A DNA stretch of 64,000 nucleotides from Clostridium gelidum (GCF_019977655.1 NZ_AP024849.1:2513001-2577000), one strand, 5' to 3'; shown: positions 18,835-28,025, numbered from the stretch's first letter. Made by a program: numbers and translations. Notes: generated from the letters alone by a model not told the origin.

Positions 18835-18886
18835 AAAGAGGTACCTTCGAATGATTATCTAATAACATTTGAAGGTGCCTCTTTAA
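18835..18886 (+). terminator. Terminator of the mannose-family PTS operon
   Basis: AAAGAGGTACCTTCGAATG pairs with CATTTGAAGGTGCCTCTTT (one or two wobble pairs) over a 12-base loop. A MITE-like repeat begins immediately after it. Confidence 0.85.
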
Positions 18887-19173
18887 GGCACAATCAAAAA
18901 AATAACAAGTCCATTTGCCAGAAAAGTTCGTATATGCAGGAAAGTTCCGTATTGCAGCATAGCTGCTTTTTTCTAATTGCCCATTTTCCATCATAATGGA
19001 AGCTCGATTCGCATGCGCTCATTGAGTAAGCGATTCACACCAAATCATAGATTTGGGTTCACTGCTCATGTCGGCAAATTGACCTAATAGGCCCGCTATG
19101 AGGGCAATTTATCTCCTTGCCTGATGAAAAATATTCATGGCAACTTTGGACTTGTTATTTATTTTCATGTGCC
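18887..19173. repeat. MITE-like element, family A, copy 1 (287 bp)
   Basis: The element starts GGCACAATC and ends GATTATTT-like AT-rich sequence followed by CATGTGCC. The last 26 bases, reverse-complemented, match the first 26 except for a few positions; both contain AAATAACAAGTCC. TAA flanks both ends (18884-18886 and 19174-19176), a likely 3-bp target duplication. A second copy lies at 32750-32978, with blocks such as GACCTAATAGG and CTATGAGGGCAATT shared. No coding potential is convincing inside it. Confidence 0.8.
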
Positions 19174-19183
19174 TAATTAGAAA

Positions 19184-19321
19184 TTATTTTATTATTTTCA
19201 ATTCTTCGCATAATTCTTTTTCCATTTCATTTATATATTCATCTACATTCTTAGTTTTAATAGAATTTAAAATTATATTAATGCTTATAAAAGTTAGAAA
19301 TATCAAACTTATTATTACCAT
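19184..19321 (-). CDS. Small membrane peptide, hypothetical (45 aa)
   Basis: On the minus strand an ATG preceded by GAGTGAGGTG opens a 45-residue frame. Residues 1-19 are hydrophobic (MVIISLIFLTFISINIIL), followed by a charged tail ending EELKIIK. It looks like a single-pass small membrane protein. It is not recognised. The ribosome site and clean hydrophobic/charged split support it, but length alone is weak evidence. Confidence 0.4.
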   Translation of the reverse strand: MVIISLIFLTFISINIILNSIKTKNVDEYINEMEKELCEELKIIK

Positions 19322-19412
19322 ATTAACACCTCACTCATTTGAAATTATTGCCAATATATTGGGGAAAATATCACGATATTTATAAGTTCAGGAAATATTA
19401 TTTTTGCATTTT

Positions 19413-19452
19413 AGAGGTAGATTAGACGTTAAGGTTTAATCTACCTCTTTAT
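19413..19452 (+). terminator. Hairpin terminator in the 18.8-19.7 kb gap
   Basis: AGAGGTAGATTA pairs with TAATCTACCTCT over a 12-base loop, followed by TTATTT. No plus-strand gene ends just before it; it may stop readthrough or be left from a lost gene. Confidence 0.6.
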
Positions 19453-19542
19453 TTAATATTAGGAGATACAGGATAGCTATGCATTTAGGATTATTGACGA
19501 TAATTCCATATATTATACAAATAGAGTGAAATTTCTAGACTT

Positions 19543-19576
19543 TTATATTTATGTAACATATGATACATAAATATAA
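19543..19576. promoter_or_regulatory. 34-bp palindrome upstream of the hemerythrin gene pair
   Basis: TTATATTTATGTA (19543-19555) and TACATAAATATAA (19564-19576) are perfect inverted 13-mers with an 8-base spacer, 110 bases before the next gene. The geometry suits a dimeric regulator. The regulator is unknown. Confidence 0.45.
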
Positions 19577-19634
19577 GGATAACTATAGTATTATTTAATT
19601 ATGGAAATGAGATACTAATAATATTAAAAATAGA

Positions 19635-19668
19635 AAAATGGCTTAACTGCAATATATTAAGCCATTTT
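19635..19668 (+). promoter_or_regulatory. Hairpin in the 5' leader of the 19687 gene
   Basis: AAATGGCTTAA pairs with TTAAGCCATTT, followed by TT and then the AGGAGG ribosome site of the next gene 5 bases on. It could act as an attenuator or merely be an upstream terminator. Confidence 0.45.
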
Positions 19669-19686
19669 AAATTAGGAGGAAATACA

Positions 19687-20325
19687 ATGAGTTTATATTT
19701 AGGAAAGGTACATTATTGGTTATTTAATAAGATCTTATGGTTTGAGGGATTAGAAAACGAAATAATTATTCTTGCAAAAAATGAAGGATTAGATATAGAG
19801 AAGTTAGGAAAGGATATTAATGATAAATATGGTGAGCAAACTCCAAAGCTTCCTTTAGAGGAAATGATTGATACAAGTAATATTCATGGATGGCTACAAG
19901 AAAAAATAAGTTCTGCTGAAGGAAGAATGGCAGCATGGACAACTACAGTTATTAAAAATAATAGTGAAGTTACTTCGAAAATGGAGAATATTTATACTGA
20001 GCAAGGAATAAAAGCAGCTAAGGAAGTAAAAGAAAAGGGAATAGAAATTGAAACAGCTGTAGATATATTTAATAGTATAAATGATTATATATTAGATGGA
20101 ATGCCATGTGATAGAGTTAATGAAGTGGTTACATCAGAAGAAAACATTGTAGAGTGGAATAGAAGAATTTGTGTTCATGAAGATATATGGAATAAGGAAC
20201 AAGGAAATGTTGAATATTTTTATAAATTAAGAAGCTTATGGATTAAAGCTTTTGTACATGAAATAAATTCGAATTTTGAGTATATTGAAAGAGAAGATGG
20301 GGTAAAAGTAATAACAAAAAAATAA
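19687..20325 (+). CDS. Conserved-looking protein of unknown function paired with hemerythrin
   Basis: A 212-residue, probably cytoplasmic protein I do not recognise. It has no signal peptide. Tryptophan- and charge-rich blocks stand out: the N-terminal VHYWLFNKILWFEGLENEI, IHGWLQEKISSAEGRMAAW, and a C-terminal DGMPCDRVNEVV...CVHEDIW region whose Cys/His/Asp residues might bind a metal. AGGAGG lies 7 bases before the ATG. It ends 18 bases before a hemerythrin-like gene, so the two form an operon; a shared role in oxygen, nitric oxide or metal handling is inference only. Confidence 0.75.
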   Translation: MSLYLGKVHYWLFNKILWFEGLENEIIILAKNEGLDIEKLGKDINDKYGEQTPKLPLEEMIDTSNIHGWLQEKISSAEGRMAAWTTTVIKNNSEVTSKMENIYTEQGIKAAKEVKEKGIEIETAVDIFNSINDYILDGMPCDRVNEVVTSEENIVEWNRRICVHEDIWNKEQGNVEYFYKLRSLWIKAFVHEINSNFEYIEREDGVKVITKK

Positions 20326-20343
20326 GGCACTGGAGGAATAAAG

Positions 20344-20892
20344 ATGAATGCTATAGATTTAATGATGGAAGAACATAAATATATTAAGCGTATGTTATTT
20401 GTTGTACGAAAATCATGTTTTAAAGTAGTTGAAGGTGAAGCTATAAATTATGAAGATTTTAATTCAATGATAAGTTTTATTAGGAATTTTGCAGATTCAC
20501 ATCATCATAAAAAAGAAGAAGTAATGCTTTTTAATAAAATGGTAGAGGAAATAGGAGAAACAGCAGAAAAAGTTATAAAACATGGGATGCTTGTAGAACA
20601 TGACCTTGGAAGATTTTATATAAAGAGTCTTGAAGAAGCTTTAGAGGATTATAAAGGTGGAAATAAAGAAGCTATATTAGATATAATTGCAAATGCTATT
20701 TCTTATACTCATTTGCTAGAAAGGCATATTGATAAAGAAGATAAGGTTATATATAAATTTGCACAGAGAGAATTAAATGAAAATATTTTAAAAAATATAG
20801 ATAACGAATGTGTAGAATTTGAAAATATAAATTCTACTGTAAAAGAAGAAAATATATCTATATTAGAGAGTTTAGAAATGAAATATAGATAA
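20344..20892 (+). CDS. Hemerythrin HHE-domain protein
   Basis: A 182-residue four-helix HHE cation-binding protein. Likely di-iron ligands are H11 in MEEHKYI, the HHHKKEE cluster near residue 56, H83 in VEHDLGR, and H122/E124 near LERHIDKED. Such proteins bind or sense oxygen, NO or iron. It is cotranscribed with the unknown gene upstream. Its last codons (ATG AAA TAT AGA TAA) run into the end of a family B MITE, so the stop codon is part of the repeat's terminal sequence and the original C-terminus may have been longer. Confidence 0.85.
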   Translation: MNAIDLMMEEHKYIKRMLFVVRKSCFKVVEGEAINYEDFNSMISFIRNFADSHHHKKEEVMLFNKMVEEIGETAEKVIKHGMLVEHDLGRFYIKSLEEALEDYKGGNKEAILDIIANAISYTHLLERHIDKEDKVIYKFAQRELNENILKNIDNECVEFENINSTVKEENISILESLEMKYR

Positions 20893-21197
20893 CCACAGTG
20901 GAACTCATACGTATGCCTACATCCGCCGAAATTGAATACATGTTTGTTCCAGCGGACTAAGAAAATTTCGCTGGAAGCCACTAAATGGAAGGTTGCACCC
21001 ATTTCTGCTTGCTCCTGAGGCAAGCTCAGGACAAGCAAAAATGGAACAACCCACCATTAAGTGGCTTCAACAGCTTATTTTCTAATGCCGCTTTCACGAA
21101 CATGTATCCAATTTCTCTGTTTGTATATACGCCTAAGTATAGTAAATGTTGAATATAATACAAAGCATAAGTAAAATTTTAGTTGTGGGTATCTATA
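20884..21197. repeat. MITE-like foldback element, family B, copy 1 (314 bp)
   Basis: Ends are TATAGATAACCACA and TGTGGGTATCTATA, an imperfect terminal inverted repeat. The interior is a long imperfect hairpin: for example GGAAGCCACTAAATGG pairs with CCATTAAGTGGCTTC, and CCTGAG with CTCAGG at the tip. Copy 2 at 38534-38897 shares most of both arms but has a different tip. The element is non-coding and clearly richer in GC than its surroundings. Confidence 0.8.
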
Positions 21198-21224
21198 TAA
21201 TTAGGCACAATTAAAAATGTTATC

Positions 21225-21280
21225 AAATAAACGTAATATTTGTTCTAAAGTAATAGAATAAAATATTGCGTTTATTTTTT
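21225..21280 (+). terminator. Terminator between the hemerythrin pair and pyruvate:ferredoxin oxidoreductase
   Basis: AAATAAACGTAATATTT pairs with AAATATTGCGTTTATTT (one wobble) and runs into six T. Confidence 0.8.
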
Positions 21281-21393
21281 ATTCTTTAAATTAGTGGTAT
21301 AGATGAATAACTAAGATATTCTTAGCAAATAATAATAATGCAAGAATAATAAATAAAAATCTTAGTAAAAACAAAGAAAACGAGGTAAATGCT

Positions 21394-24300
21394 ATGAGAA
21401 AAATGAAAACTATGGATGGTAATACAGCTGCTGCATATATATCTTATGCCTTCACAGAAGTAGCAGTAATTTTCCCTATAACTCCATCATCTCCGATGGC
21501 AGAACATGTGGATGAATGGGTTGCACAAGGTAAGAAAAATATTTTTGGTCAACCAGTAAAAGTTGTTGAATTGCAATCAGAAGCAGGTGCTGCAGGTGCA
21601 CTTCATGGATCACTTCAAGCAGGTGCATTAACAAGCACTTATACAGCATCTCAAGGATTATTACTTATGATACCTAATATGTATAAGATAGCAGGAGAAC
21701 TACTTCCATGCGTTATTCATGTGGCAGCTAGAGCACTTGCAACATCTTCACTAAACATATTTGGAGATCATCAAGATGTTATGGCCGCGAGGCAAACTGG
21801 CTTTGCAATGCTTGCAGAAACTTCTGTTCAAGAAGTTATGGATTTAAGTGGAGTTGCACATTTAGCTTCGTTAAAATCAAGAATGCCATTTATGAATTTC
21901 TTTGAAGGCTTTAGAACTTCACATGAAATACAAAAAATAGAAGTATTAGAGCAAGAAGAGCTTGCTAAATTAGTAGATTATAATGCTCTTGATGAGTTTA
22001 GAAAAAGAGCATTAAATCCAGATCATCCTGTTACAAGAGGAATGGCTCAAAATCCAGATATTTATTTCCAAACAAGGGAAGCTATAAATTCTTATTACGA
22101 TGATATTCCAGAAATAGTAGAAGAATATATGAGCAAAATAACAAAACTTACTGGTAGAGAATACCATTGCTTTGATTACTATGGAGCACCTGATGCTGAT
22201 AGAATTATAATTGCAATGGGATCTGTAAATGATGTTGTAGAAGAAACCGTTGATTACTTAAGTGCAAACAAACAAAAAGTAGGTCTTGTGAAAGTTAGAT
22301 TATATAGGCCATTTTCTATGGAAAGATTATTAAAAGTTATTCCTAAAACTGTTCGAAAAATTGCAGTTTTAGATAGAACAAAGGAACCGGGTTCAATCGG
22401 AGAACCATTATACTTAGATGTATTAAGATGCTTCTTTGGTAAGGAAAATGCTCCTGATATTGTTGGTGGTAGATTTGGGCTTGGGTCAAAAGACCCAACA
22501 CCAGTCCATATAGCTGCTGTTTTTGATAATCTAATATTAAGGGAACCAAAGAACAATTTCACAATTGGAATAATTGATGATGTTAGCAATACGTCCCTTA
22601 GACCACTTGACGATATAGATGCAACTCCAAAAGGAATTACATCATGTAAGTTCTGGGGGCTAGGCTCAGATGGTACTGTTGGAGCAAATAAAAGTGCTAT
22701 TAAGATTATTGGAGATCATACGGATATGTATGCTCAAGGATATTTTGATTATGATTCTAAAAAATCTGGTGGTATAACAGTTTCACATTTAAGATTTGGT
22801 ACTCAATTAATAAAATCACGTTATTTAATTGATAAAGCTGATTTTATTGCATGTCATAATCAATCATATGTTTATAAGTACCATGTACTTAGAGGTTTGA
22901 AAAAAGGTGGTAAGTTCTTACTTAATACAAAATGGACTCAAGAAGAACTGGATGAAAGATTACCTGCTTCAATGAAAAGATATATTGCAGTAAATGATAT
23001 AGAATTTTATACAATAGATGGTGTTAAAATAGCTCAAAATGTTGGATTAGGTGGCAGGATAAATATGATAATGCAAGCTGCATTCTTTAAGATAGCTAAT
23101 ATAATTCCAATAGAAGATGCTGTTAAATACTTAAAAGAAGCAGTTGTTTCATCATATGGTAAAAAAGGTGAAAAGATTGTCAATATGAATAATCAGGCTA
23201 TAGATGCAGGTACTGAAGGAATAGTAAAAATTACTGTTCCACTTGATTGGAGTACTGCAGAAGATGAAAAACTTGAACATAATGAAGATTTCCCAGAGTT
23301 TGTTAAAGAAATTGTAAAACCAATGAATAGGCTAGAAGGAGATTCTATGCCAGTTTCAACATTTATTAATGCTGGAATGCATGATGGTACCTTTATGCAT
23401 GGAACAACAGCTTATGAAAAGAGAGGAATAGCTACAAATGTTCCAGAATGGATACCAGAAAATTGTATACAATGTAATCAATGTGCATTTGTATGTCCAC
23501 ATGCTACAATTAGAGCATTTTTATTAAATGATGAAGAAAAAGCCAAAGCTCCAGAAAGCGTGAAAACACTTGCTCCTAAAGGACTTAAAAGTGATGAAAA
23601 TTTATATTTTTCAATTGGTGTTACTCCACTTGATTGTACTGGATGCGGAAATTGTGCACAAATATGTCCAGCACCAGGTAAAGCTTTAGTTATGAAATCA
23701 CAAGATAGTCAACATGAACAAATAGAAGCTTGGAATTATACAATTGAAAAAGTAATTGTTAAAAATCCATTAAATAAAAATACTCTTAAAGGAAGTCAAT
23801 TTGAAAGACCATTACTTGAATACAATGGCGCTTGTGCAGGTTGTGGTGAAACTCCATATGCAAGACTTGTAACTCAATTATTTGGAGATAGAATGATGAT
23901 TGCCAATGCTACAGGATGTTCTTCAATTTGGGCTGCGAGCACACCAGCAAGTGCATACACAATTAATCAGCAAGGGCATGGACCAGCATGGGCTAATTCC
24001 TTATTTGAAGATAATGCTGAATTTGGATATGGAATGTATTTAGGTGTAAAAACTATAAGAGAAAGAATAGCTAATAACGCTTCACTTGCCCTTGAAAGTA
24101 ATATATCAGAAAATAGTAAAACAGTACTAAAAGATTGGTTAGACAATAAAGATAATTCAGATGGTACTAGAGATAGAGCAAATAGATTAATAGAAGTTCT
24201 ACAAAATGATAATAGTGAAATAGCTAAGGAGATTTTTAAAGATAAAGAATTCTTTGTTAAAAGATCACAATGGATATTTGGAGGTGATGGTTGGGCTTAT

Positions 24301-24909
24301 GATATTGGATATGGTGGCCTTGACCATGTACTTGCAAGTAACGAAAATGTAAATGTCTTAGTATTTGATACAGAAATTTATTCAAATACAGGTGGTCAAT
24401 CTTCAAAATCAACTCCAACAGCTGCAATAGCTAAATTTGCTGCATCTGGAAAGAGAACTAAGAAAAAAGATTTAGGAAGAATGGCAATGACGTATGGTTA
24501 TGTGTATGTTGCTCAAATTTCTATGGGGGCAGATAAGAACCAAACTCTTAAGGCTATAACAGAGGCAGAAGATTATGATGGACCATCATTAATAATAGCG
24601 TACTCTACATGTATTAGTCATGGAATTAAAGTAGGAATGTCTAATTCTCAAGATGAAGAGAAAAAAGCTGTGGAATGTGGATATTGGCAACTTTATAGAT
24701 ATAATCCAGCATTAAAAGGAGAGAAAAATCCATTTATTTTGGATTCTAAAGATCCAAAGAGTAATTTCAAAGATTTCTTAATGGGAGAAGTTCGATATGC
24801 ATCACTTGCTAAAGCATTCCCAGAAGAAGCAGATGCTTTATTTGAAAAAACAGAAGCAGATGCAATGGAAAGATTAGATATTTACAAGAGATTAGCTAGT
24901 CAAGAATAA
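21394..24909 (+). CDS. nifJ: Pyruvate:ferredoxin (flavodoxin) oxidoreductase
   Basis: Oxidatively decarboxylates pyruvate to acetyl-CoA and CO2 and reduces ferredoxin, the core reaction of clostridial fermentation. The single-chain homodimeric form of 1171 residues is complete. In order: N-terminal pyrimidine-binding domain (GNTAAAYISYAFTEVA, ITPSSPMAEH); the two [4Fe-4S] motifs CIQCNQCAFVCP and CTGCGNCAQICP (near 690-760); CAGCGETPYARL; and the TPP-binding GDGWAYDIGYGG...TEIYSNTGGQ block. Pyruvate from the uronate and hexose pathways in this window would feed it. It stands alone between terminators. Confidence 0.97.
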   Translation: MRKMKTMDGNTAAAYISYAFTEVAVIFPITPSSPMAEHVDEWVAQGKKNIFGQPVKVVELQSEAGAAGALHGSLQAGALTSTYTASQGLLLMIPNMYKIAGELLPCVIHVAARALATSSLNIFGDHQDVMAARQTGFAMLAETSVQEVMDLSGVAHLASLKSRMPFMNFFEGFRTSHEIQKIEVLEQEELAKLVDYNALDEFRKRALNPDHPVTRGMAQNPDIYFQTREAINSYYDDIPEIVEEYMSKITKLTGREYHCFDYYGAPDADRIIIAMGSVNDVVEETVDYLSANKQKVGLVKVRLYRPFSMERLLKVIPKTVRKIAVLDRTKEPGSIGEPLYLDVLRCFFGKENAPDIVGGRFGLGSKDPTPVHIAAVFDNLILREPKNNFTIGIIDDVSNTSLRPLDDIDATPKGITSCKFWGLGSDGTVGANKSAIKIIGDHTDMYAQGYFDYDSKKSGGITVSHLRFGTQLIKSRYLIDKADFIACHNQSYVYKYHVLRGLKKGGKFLLNTKWTQEELDERLPASMKRYIAVNDIEFYTIDGVKIAQNVGLGGRINMIMQAAFFKIANIIPIEDAVKYLKEAVVSSYGKKGEKIVNMNNQAIDAGTEGIVKITVPLDWSTAEDEKLEHNEDFPEFVKEIVKPMNRLEGDSMPVSTFINAGMHDGTFMHGTTAYEKRGIATNVPEWIPENCIQCNQCAFVCPHATIRAFLLNDEEKAKAPESVKTLAPKGLKSDENLYFSIGVTPLDCTGCGNCAQICPAPGKALVMKSQDSQHEQIEAWNYTIEKVIVKNPLNKNTLKGSQFERPLLEYNGACAGCGETPYARLVTQLFGDRMMIANATGCSSIWAASTPASAYTINQQGHGPAWANSLFEDNAEFGYGMYLGVKTIRERIANNASLALESNISENSKTVLKDWLDNKDNSDGTRDRANRLIEVLQNDNSEIAKEIFKDKEFFVKRSQWIFGGDGWAYDIGYGGLDHVLASNENVNVLVFDTEIYSNTGGQSSKSTPTAAIAKFAASGKRTKKKDLGRMAMTYGYVYVAQISMGADKNQTLKAITEAEDYDGPSLIIAYSTCISHGIKVGMSNSQDEEKKAVECGYWQLYRYNPALKGEKNPFILDSKDPKSNFKDFLMGEVRYASLAKAFPEEADALFEKTEADAMERLDIYKRLASQE

Positions 24910-24935
24910 CAGATACAAAAATTTCCTAAATAATT

Positions 24936-24979
24936 AAATCCTTCATAAGAATTTATCTTGTGAGGGATTTTCTATTTTC
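24936..24979 (+). terminator. Terminator after nifJ
   Basis: AAATCCTTCATAAGA pairs with TCTTGTGAGGGATTT (two G-U pairs) over a 5-base loop, followed by a T-rich run. Confidence 0.8.
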
Positions 24980-25024
24980 TCATTTCTAAAAAATATGAAG
25001 CGTTATATAAATATAGTTTTCACC

Positions 25025-25053
25025 TTGGATATTTATAGAAATAATGATATAAT
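25025..25053 (+). promoter_or_regulatory. Promoter of the ABC-F leader transcript
   Basis: TTGGAT (25025-25030) and a perfect TATAAT (25048-25053) have a 17-base spacer. They lie about 400 bases before the ABC-F start, which implies a long untranslated leader. Confidence 0.6.
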
Positions 25054-25059
25054 CAAATT

Positions 25060-25458
25060 ATATTGAAGAAAGGGTAAGGTAATTTCAGATATGAAAATGT
25101 AATCTACAATAAAAACTTAAGGTATAACAACAAAATTTAATTTATATGTAGAAGATTTGCTTTATAAAAATAGTAGTATTTTTTATAAGTTAGTTTATTA
25201 CAGTGAATTTAAAAACCTAATTTTACAGGTGCTATTGTTATGCTTAAAATTAAGGAGAGTAGATTATAATCTAATAAATGATGATTTTACCGTGTATTAG
25301 TCTAAAAGTAAATTATAAACTTTAGCTTTTATAGCCTGATTTATATTGAAAATTTTACATTTAGAAAATACAAATTACTCAAAGATGATATAAAGCGCGG
25401 TTTTCATTATCAAAAATAGATATATACTCTCTCCTATTAAAGTAGGAGGGATTTTTTT
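25060..25458 (+). promoter_or_regulatory. Attenuator-like leader of the ABC-F gene
   Basis: At the end of the leader CTCTCCTA (25429-25436) pairs with TAGGAGGG (25443-25450), followed by seven T that run straight into the ATG. The right arm is also the only ribosome site. Upstream, AGGAGAG (25253-25259) could pair with CTCTCCT instead. A nine-codon frame MLKIKESRL (ATG at 25240, AGGTG 8 bases before) overlaps that AGGAGAG. This is the layout of ribosome-mediated attenuation known for many antibiotic-resistance ABC-F genes; the mechanism here is inferred. Confidence 0.55.
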
Positions 25459-27105
25459 ATGCAATTAGCAAAATTAGATAATGTAAAGAAATATTATGGA
25501 GATAGATTAATTCTAGATATTAAAGATTTTAAAATCTTAGAAGAAGACAGAATTGGAATAGTTGGGGAAAATGGTGCTGGAAAAACAACTATGCTAAATA
25601 TATTACTGAAGAATATTCAATGCGATGAAGGGCAAATATTTTTAACAGAAAGTTATTCATATATAAGTCAAATGGAAGAATATTTTGGTGAATGTGAAAA
25701 AAGCAAGGTCAAAAAATTATTTAATGCACCAGATAATTATGAAGATTTTTTATCTGGAGGAGAGAAAATAAAATTAAAAATAGCAAATGCTTTAAGTGAA
25801 AACAAAAAACTTATAATAGCAGATGAACCAACTTCAAATTTAGATGGTAAAAGTATTAAAGTTCTTGAAACTATGTTAAAAAATTATAAAGGTGCATTAT
25901 TACTTGTATCTCATGATAGGGAGATTTTAGATTCATTATGCAATACTATTGTTGAAATAGAAGATGGGAAAATATCAGTATACAAAGGCAATTATTCTAA
26001 GTATTTAGAATTAAAAAGTATAGAAAGAAAAAGAGAAGAAACTGAGCATAATGAATATTTAATTGAAAAGAAGAAACTTGAAAATGCAGTTATAGGAAAA
26101 AAAGAATTAAGCGACAGTATAAGAAAGACTCCAAAGAGAATGGGAAATTCAGAAGCAAGACTTCATAAAATGGGTGGACAAAAGCAAAAAGGAAAAATTG
26201 ATAAAAATATAAAAGCACTTAAAAGTAGAATTGATCATTTAGAAGTTAAGGAAAAACCAAAAACTATAAATGAAACTAAGATAAATATACAAGCTGGTAT
26301 GGAGATAATATCTAAAAATATTATAGAGGTTAATAAGCTGAATTTATCTGTAGATAATAAGTTGTTAATAAAGGATGCTATTTTTAAAATTAAAAGAGGG
26401 CGAAAAGTAGGAATAATAGGTGACAATGGCTGTGGGAAAACTACTTTATTAAAGGAAATATTAAAAAGAGAAAATGAGAATATTAAAGTTGCGAGCAGAG
26501 TAACAATAGGATATTTTGATCAAGGCCAAAGCATATTACAAAAAGAAAAAAGCATTTTAGATAATGTTAGAGAAAATTGTTCATATGAACAGAGCTTTGT
26601 AAGAATTAACTTAGATAATTTTGGATTTAAAGGTGAAGAGGTTTATAAAACTGTCAACACTTTAAGCGGAGGGGAAAAAGTTAAGGTGGCTCTTTGCAAA
26701 GTACTACTCAGTGATAACAATATTCTGATATTAGATGAACCTACAAATTATTTAGATATTAAAGCTATGGAAGCGTTGGAAAAAGCGCTTAAAAATACAG
26801 AAAAAACAGTAATTATAGTATGTCATGATAGAAAATTTATAGAAAATATATGTGATTATATAATCGAAATAAAAGATAAAAATGTTAATGAGTTTGATGG
26901 AAGTTATAAGGAATATATTAAGGTAAAGAATAGACCTGAAATAAACAAAACTGAAAAAATAAATACAGAAAAATTGTTGCTGATACAAATTAAATTTTCT
27001 GAAGTAATTTCTATGTTATCAATAGAAAAGGATATATGTAAAAGAGAAAATCTGGAGTATGAATATAATAAGCTATTAAAGGATATTAGAGAATTAAAAA
27101 ATTAA
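25459..27105 (+). CDS. ABC-F family ribosomal protection protein
   Basis: A 548-residue protein with two ATP-binding cassettes and no membrane segments. Cassette 1 has Walker A GENGAGKT (about 36-43), signature LSGGEK and Walker B IIADEPT. Cassette 2 has GDNGCGKT, TLSGGEK and LILDEPT. Between them lies a basic, charged linker (about 195-270), the arm that reaches the ribosomal P-site in this class. Length and leader resemble the antibiotic-resistance ABC-F group (Vml/Msr/Lsa/CplR type) rather than EttA-like housekeeping members. Which drugs, if any, it protects against cannot be told from sequence. Confidence 0.85.
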   Translation: MQLAKLDNVKKYYGDRLILDIKDFKILEEDRIGIVGENGAGKTTMLNILLKNIQCDEGQIFLTESYSYISQMEEYFGECEKSKVKKLFNAPDNYEDFLSGGEKIKLKIANALSENKKLIIADEPTSNLDGKSIKVLETMLKNYKGALLLVSHDREILDSLCNTIVEIEDGKISVYKGNYSKYLELKSIERKREETEHNEYLIEKKKLENAVIGKKELSDSIRKTPKRMGNSEARLHKMGGQKQKGKIDKNIKALKSRIDHLEVKEKPKTINETKINIQAGMEIISKNIIEVNKLNLSVDNKLLIKDAIFKIKRGRKVGIIGDNGCGKTTLLKEILKRENENIKVASRVTIGYFDQGQSILQKEKSILDNVRENCSYEQSFVRINLDNFGFKGEEVYKTVNTLSGGEKVKVALCKVLLSDNNILILDEPTNYLDIKAMEALEKALKNTEKTVIIVCHDRKFIENICDYIIEIKDKNVNEFDGSYKEYIKVKNRPEINKTEKINTEKLLLIQIKFSEVISMLSIEKDICKRENLEYEYNKLLKDIRELKN

Positions 27106-27173
27106 ACAATATTTTAAGGCGATTTTAACACTATCTTAAAACAAATTCTGTAAAATTGTAGAGGAGAATATGT

Positions 27174-28025
27174 ATGGAAAATAGACTTATATTGGTAGAA
27201 GGAATGCCAGGTTCAGGTAAATCAACGATTTCAAAAAAGATAAAAGATTATATTGAGAGTAATGGGCTAGACGTAGTTTTGTATAATGAAGGGGATATAC
27301 ATCCAGCCGATATGGCTTGGAATGCTCTTTTAACTAAAGAAGAATATAATAATATAATTAATGAGAATAAAGAATATGAGAATGCAATAAATGAAAACAG
27401 TATATGTGAAGATGGTTATGTAATAGTAGCGTATACAAAATTAGGGTTACCTGAAGACAAAAAAGAATTAATGAATAGGTTTGAAGCTCATGAAGTTTAT
27501 GATGGAAGGGTTACTTGTGATTTATTTAAAGAACTTCATTTAAAGAGATGGAAGAAATTTTCAGAAAAAATGAAAGAAGATAAGAATAAGATTGTAATAT
27601 TTGAATGTGCATTTCTACAAAATCATGTAAATGAATTATTAGCAGTACATGAAAAAGATTTGAACTATATAAAAGAATACTTAAAAGAATTAATAGAAAC
27701 AGTTAGAGCACTTGAGCCGAAAATTATCTATCTGAATCAGCTATCTGTAAAAGAGACTTTAAATAGAGTAGCTAAAGAACGTGTTAGTGATAATAAAGAA
27801 GTATATCCTGATTGGATAGATATAATTATAGAGTATTTCGAAAACTCAAATTATGGAAAGCATAATAATATAAATGGATTTGATGGATTAGTTAGATATT
27901 TTGAGAAGAGGCAAGAAATTGAATTAAAGATTATAGAAAATTTATCAATAGACAATTTAATAGTTTATAATCATAATTATGACTGGAAGGATATTTCCCA
28001 TAATATATTAAATGATATTAATTAG
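27174..28025 (+). CDS. P-loop nucleotide/nucleoside kinase-like protein
   Basis: A 283-residue protein with Walker A GMPGSGKS at residues 10-17, in the NMP kinase/thymidylate-kinase-like P-loop group, followed by a lid-like, Arg/Lys-containing middle region and KERVSDNKE near 200. Its substrate is not evident. A GAGGAG ribosome site lies 4-9 bases upstream. It is in line with the ABC-F gene (68-base gap) and the acyltransferase gene, with no terminator between, so cotranscription is likely. Confidence 0.65.
   Translation: MENRLILVEGMPGSGKSTISKKIKDYIESNGLDVVLYNEGDIHPADMAWNALLTKEEYNNIINENKEYENAINENSICEDGYVIVAYTKLGLPEDKKELMNRFEAHEVYDGRVTCDLFKELHLKRWKKFSEKMKEDKNKIVIFECAFLQNHVNELLAVHEKDLNYIKEYLKELIETVRALEPKIIYLNQLSVKETLNRVAKERVSDNKEVYPDWIDIIIEYFENSNYGKHNNINGFDGLVRYFEKRQEIELKIIENLSIDNLIVYNHNYDWKDISHNILNDIN

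Noticed and set aside
18799..18996. 65-codon plus-strand frame over the PTS operon terminator
   Set aside because: It runs through a terminator hairpin and into a MITE, with no ribosome site.
19137..19385. 82-codon plus-strand frame at the end of MITE family A copy 1
   Set aside because: It begins inside the repeat end and lies antisense to a better-supported small peptide gene.
21204..21217. GGCACAATTAAAAA, like the left end of MITE family A
   Set aside because: 13 of 14 bases match but the similarity stops there. It was left out of the repeat list.
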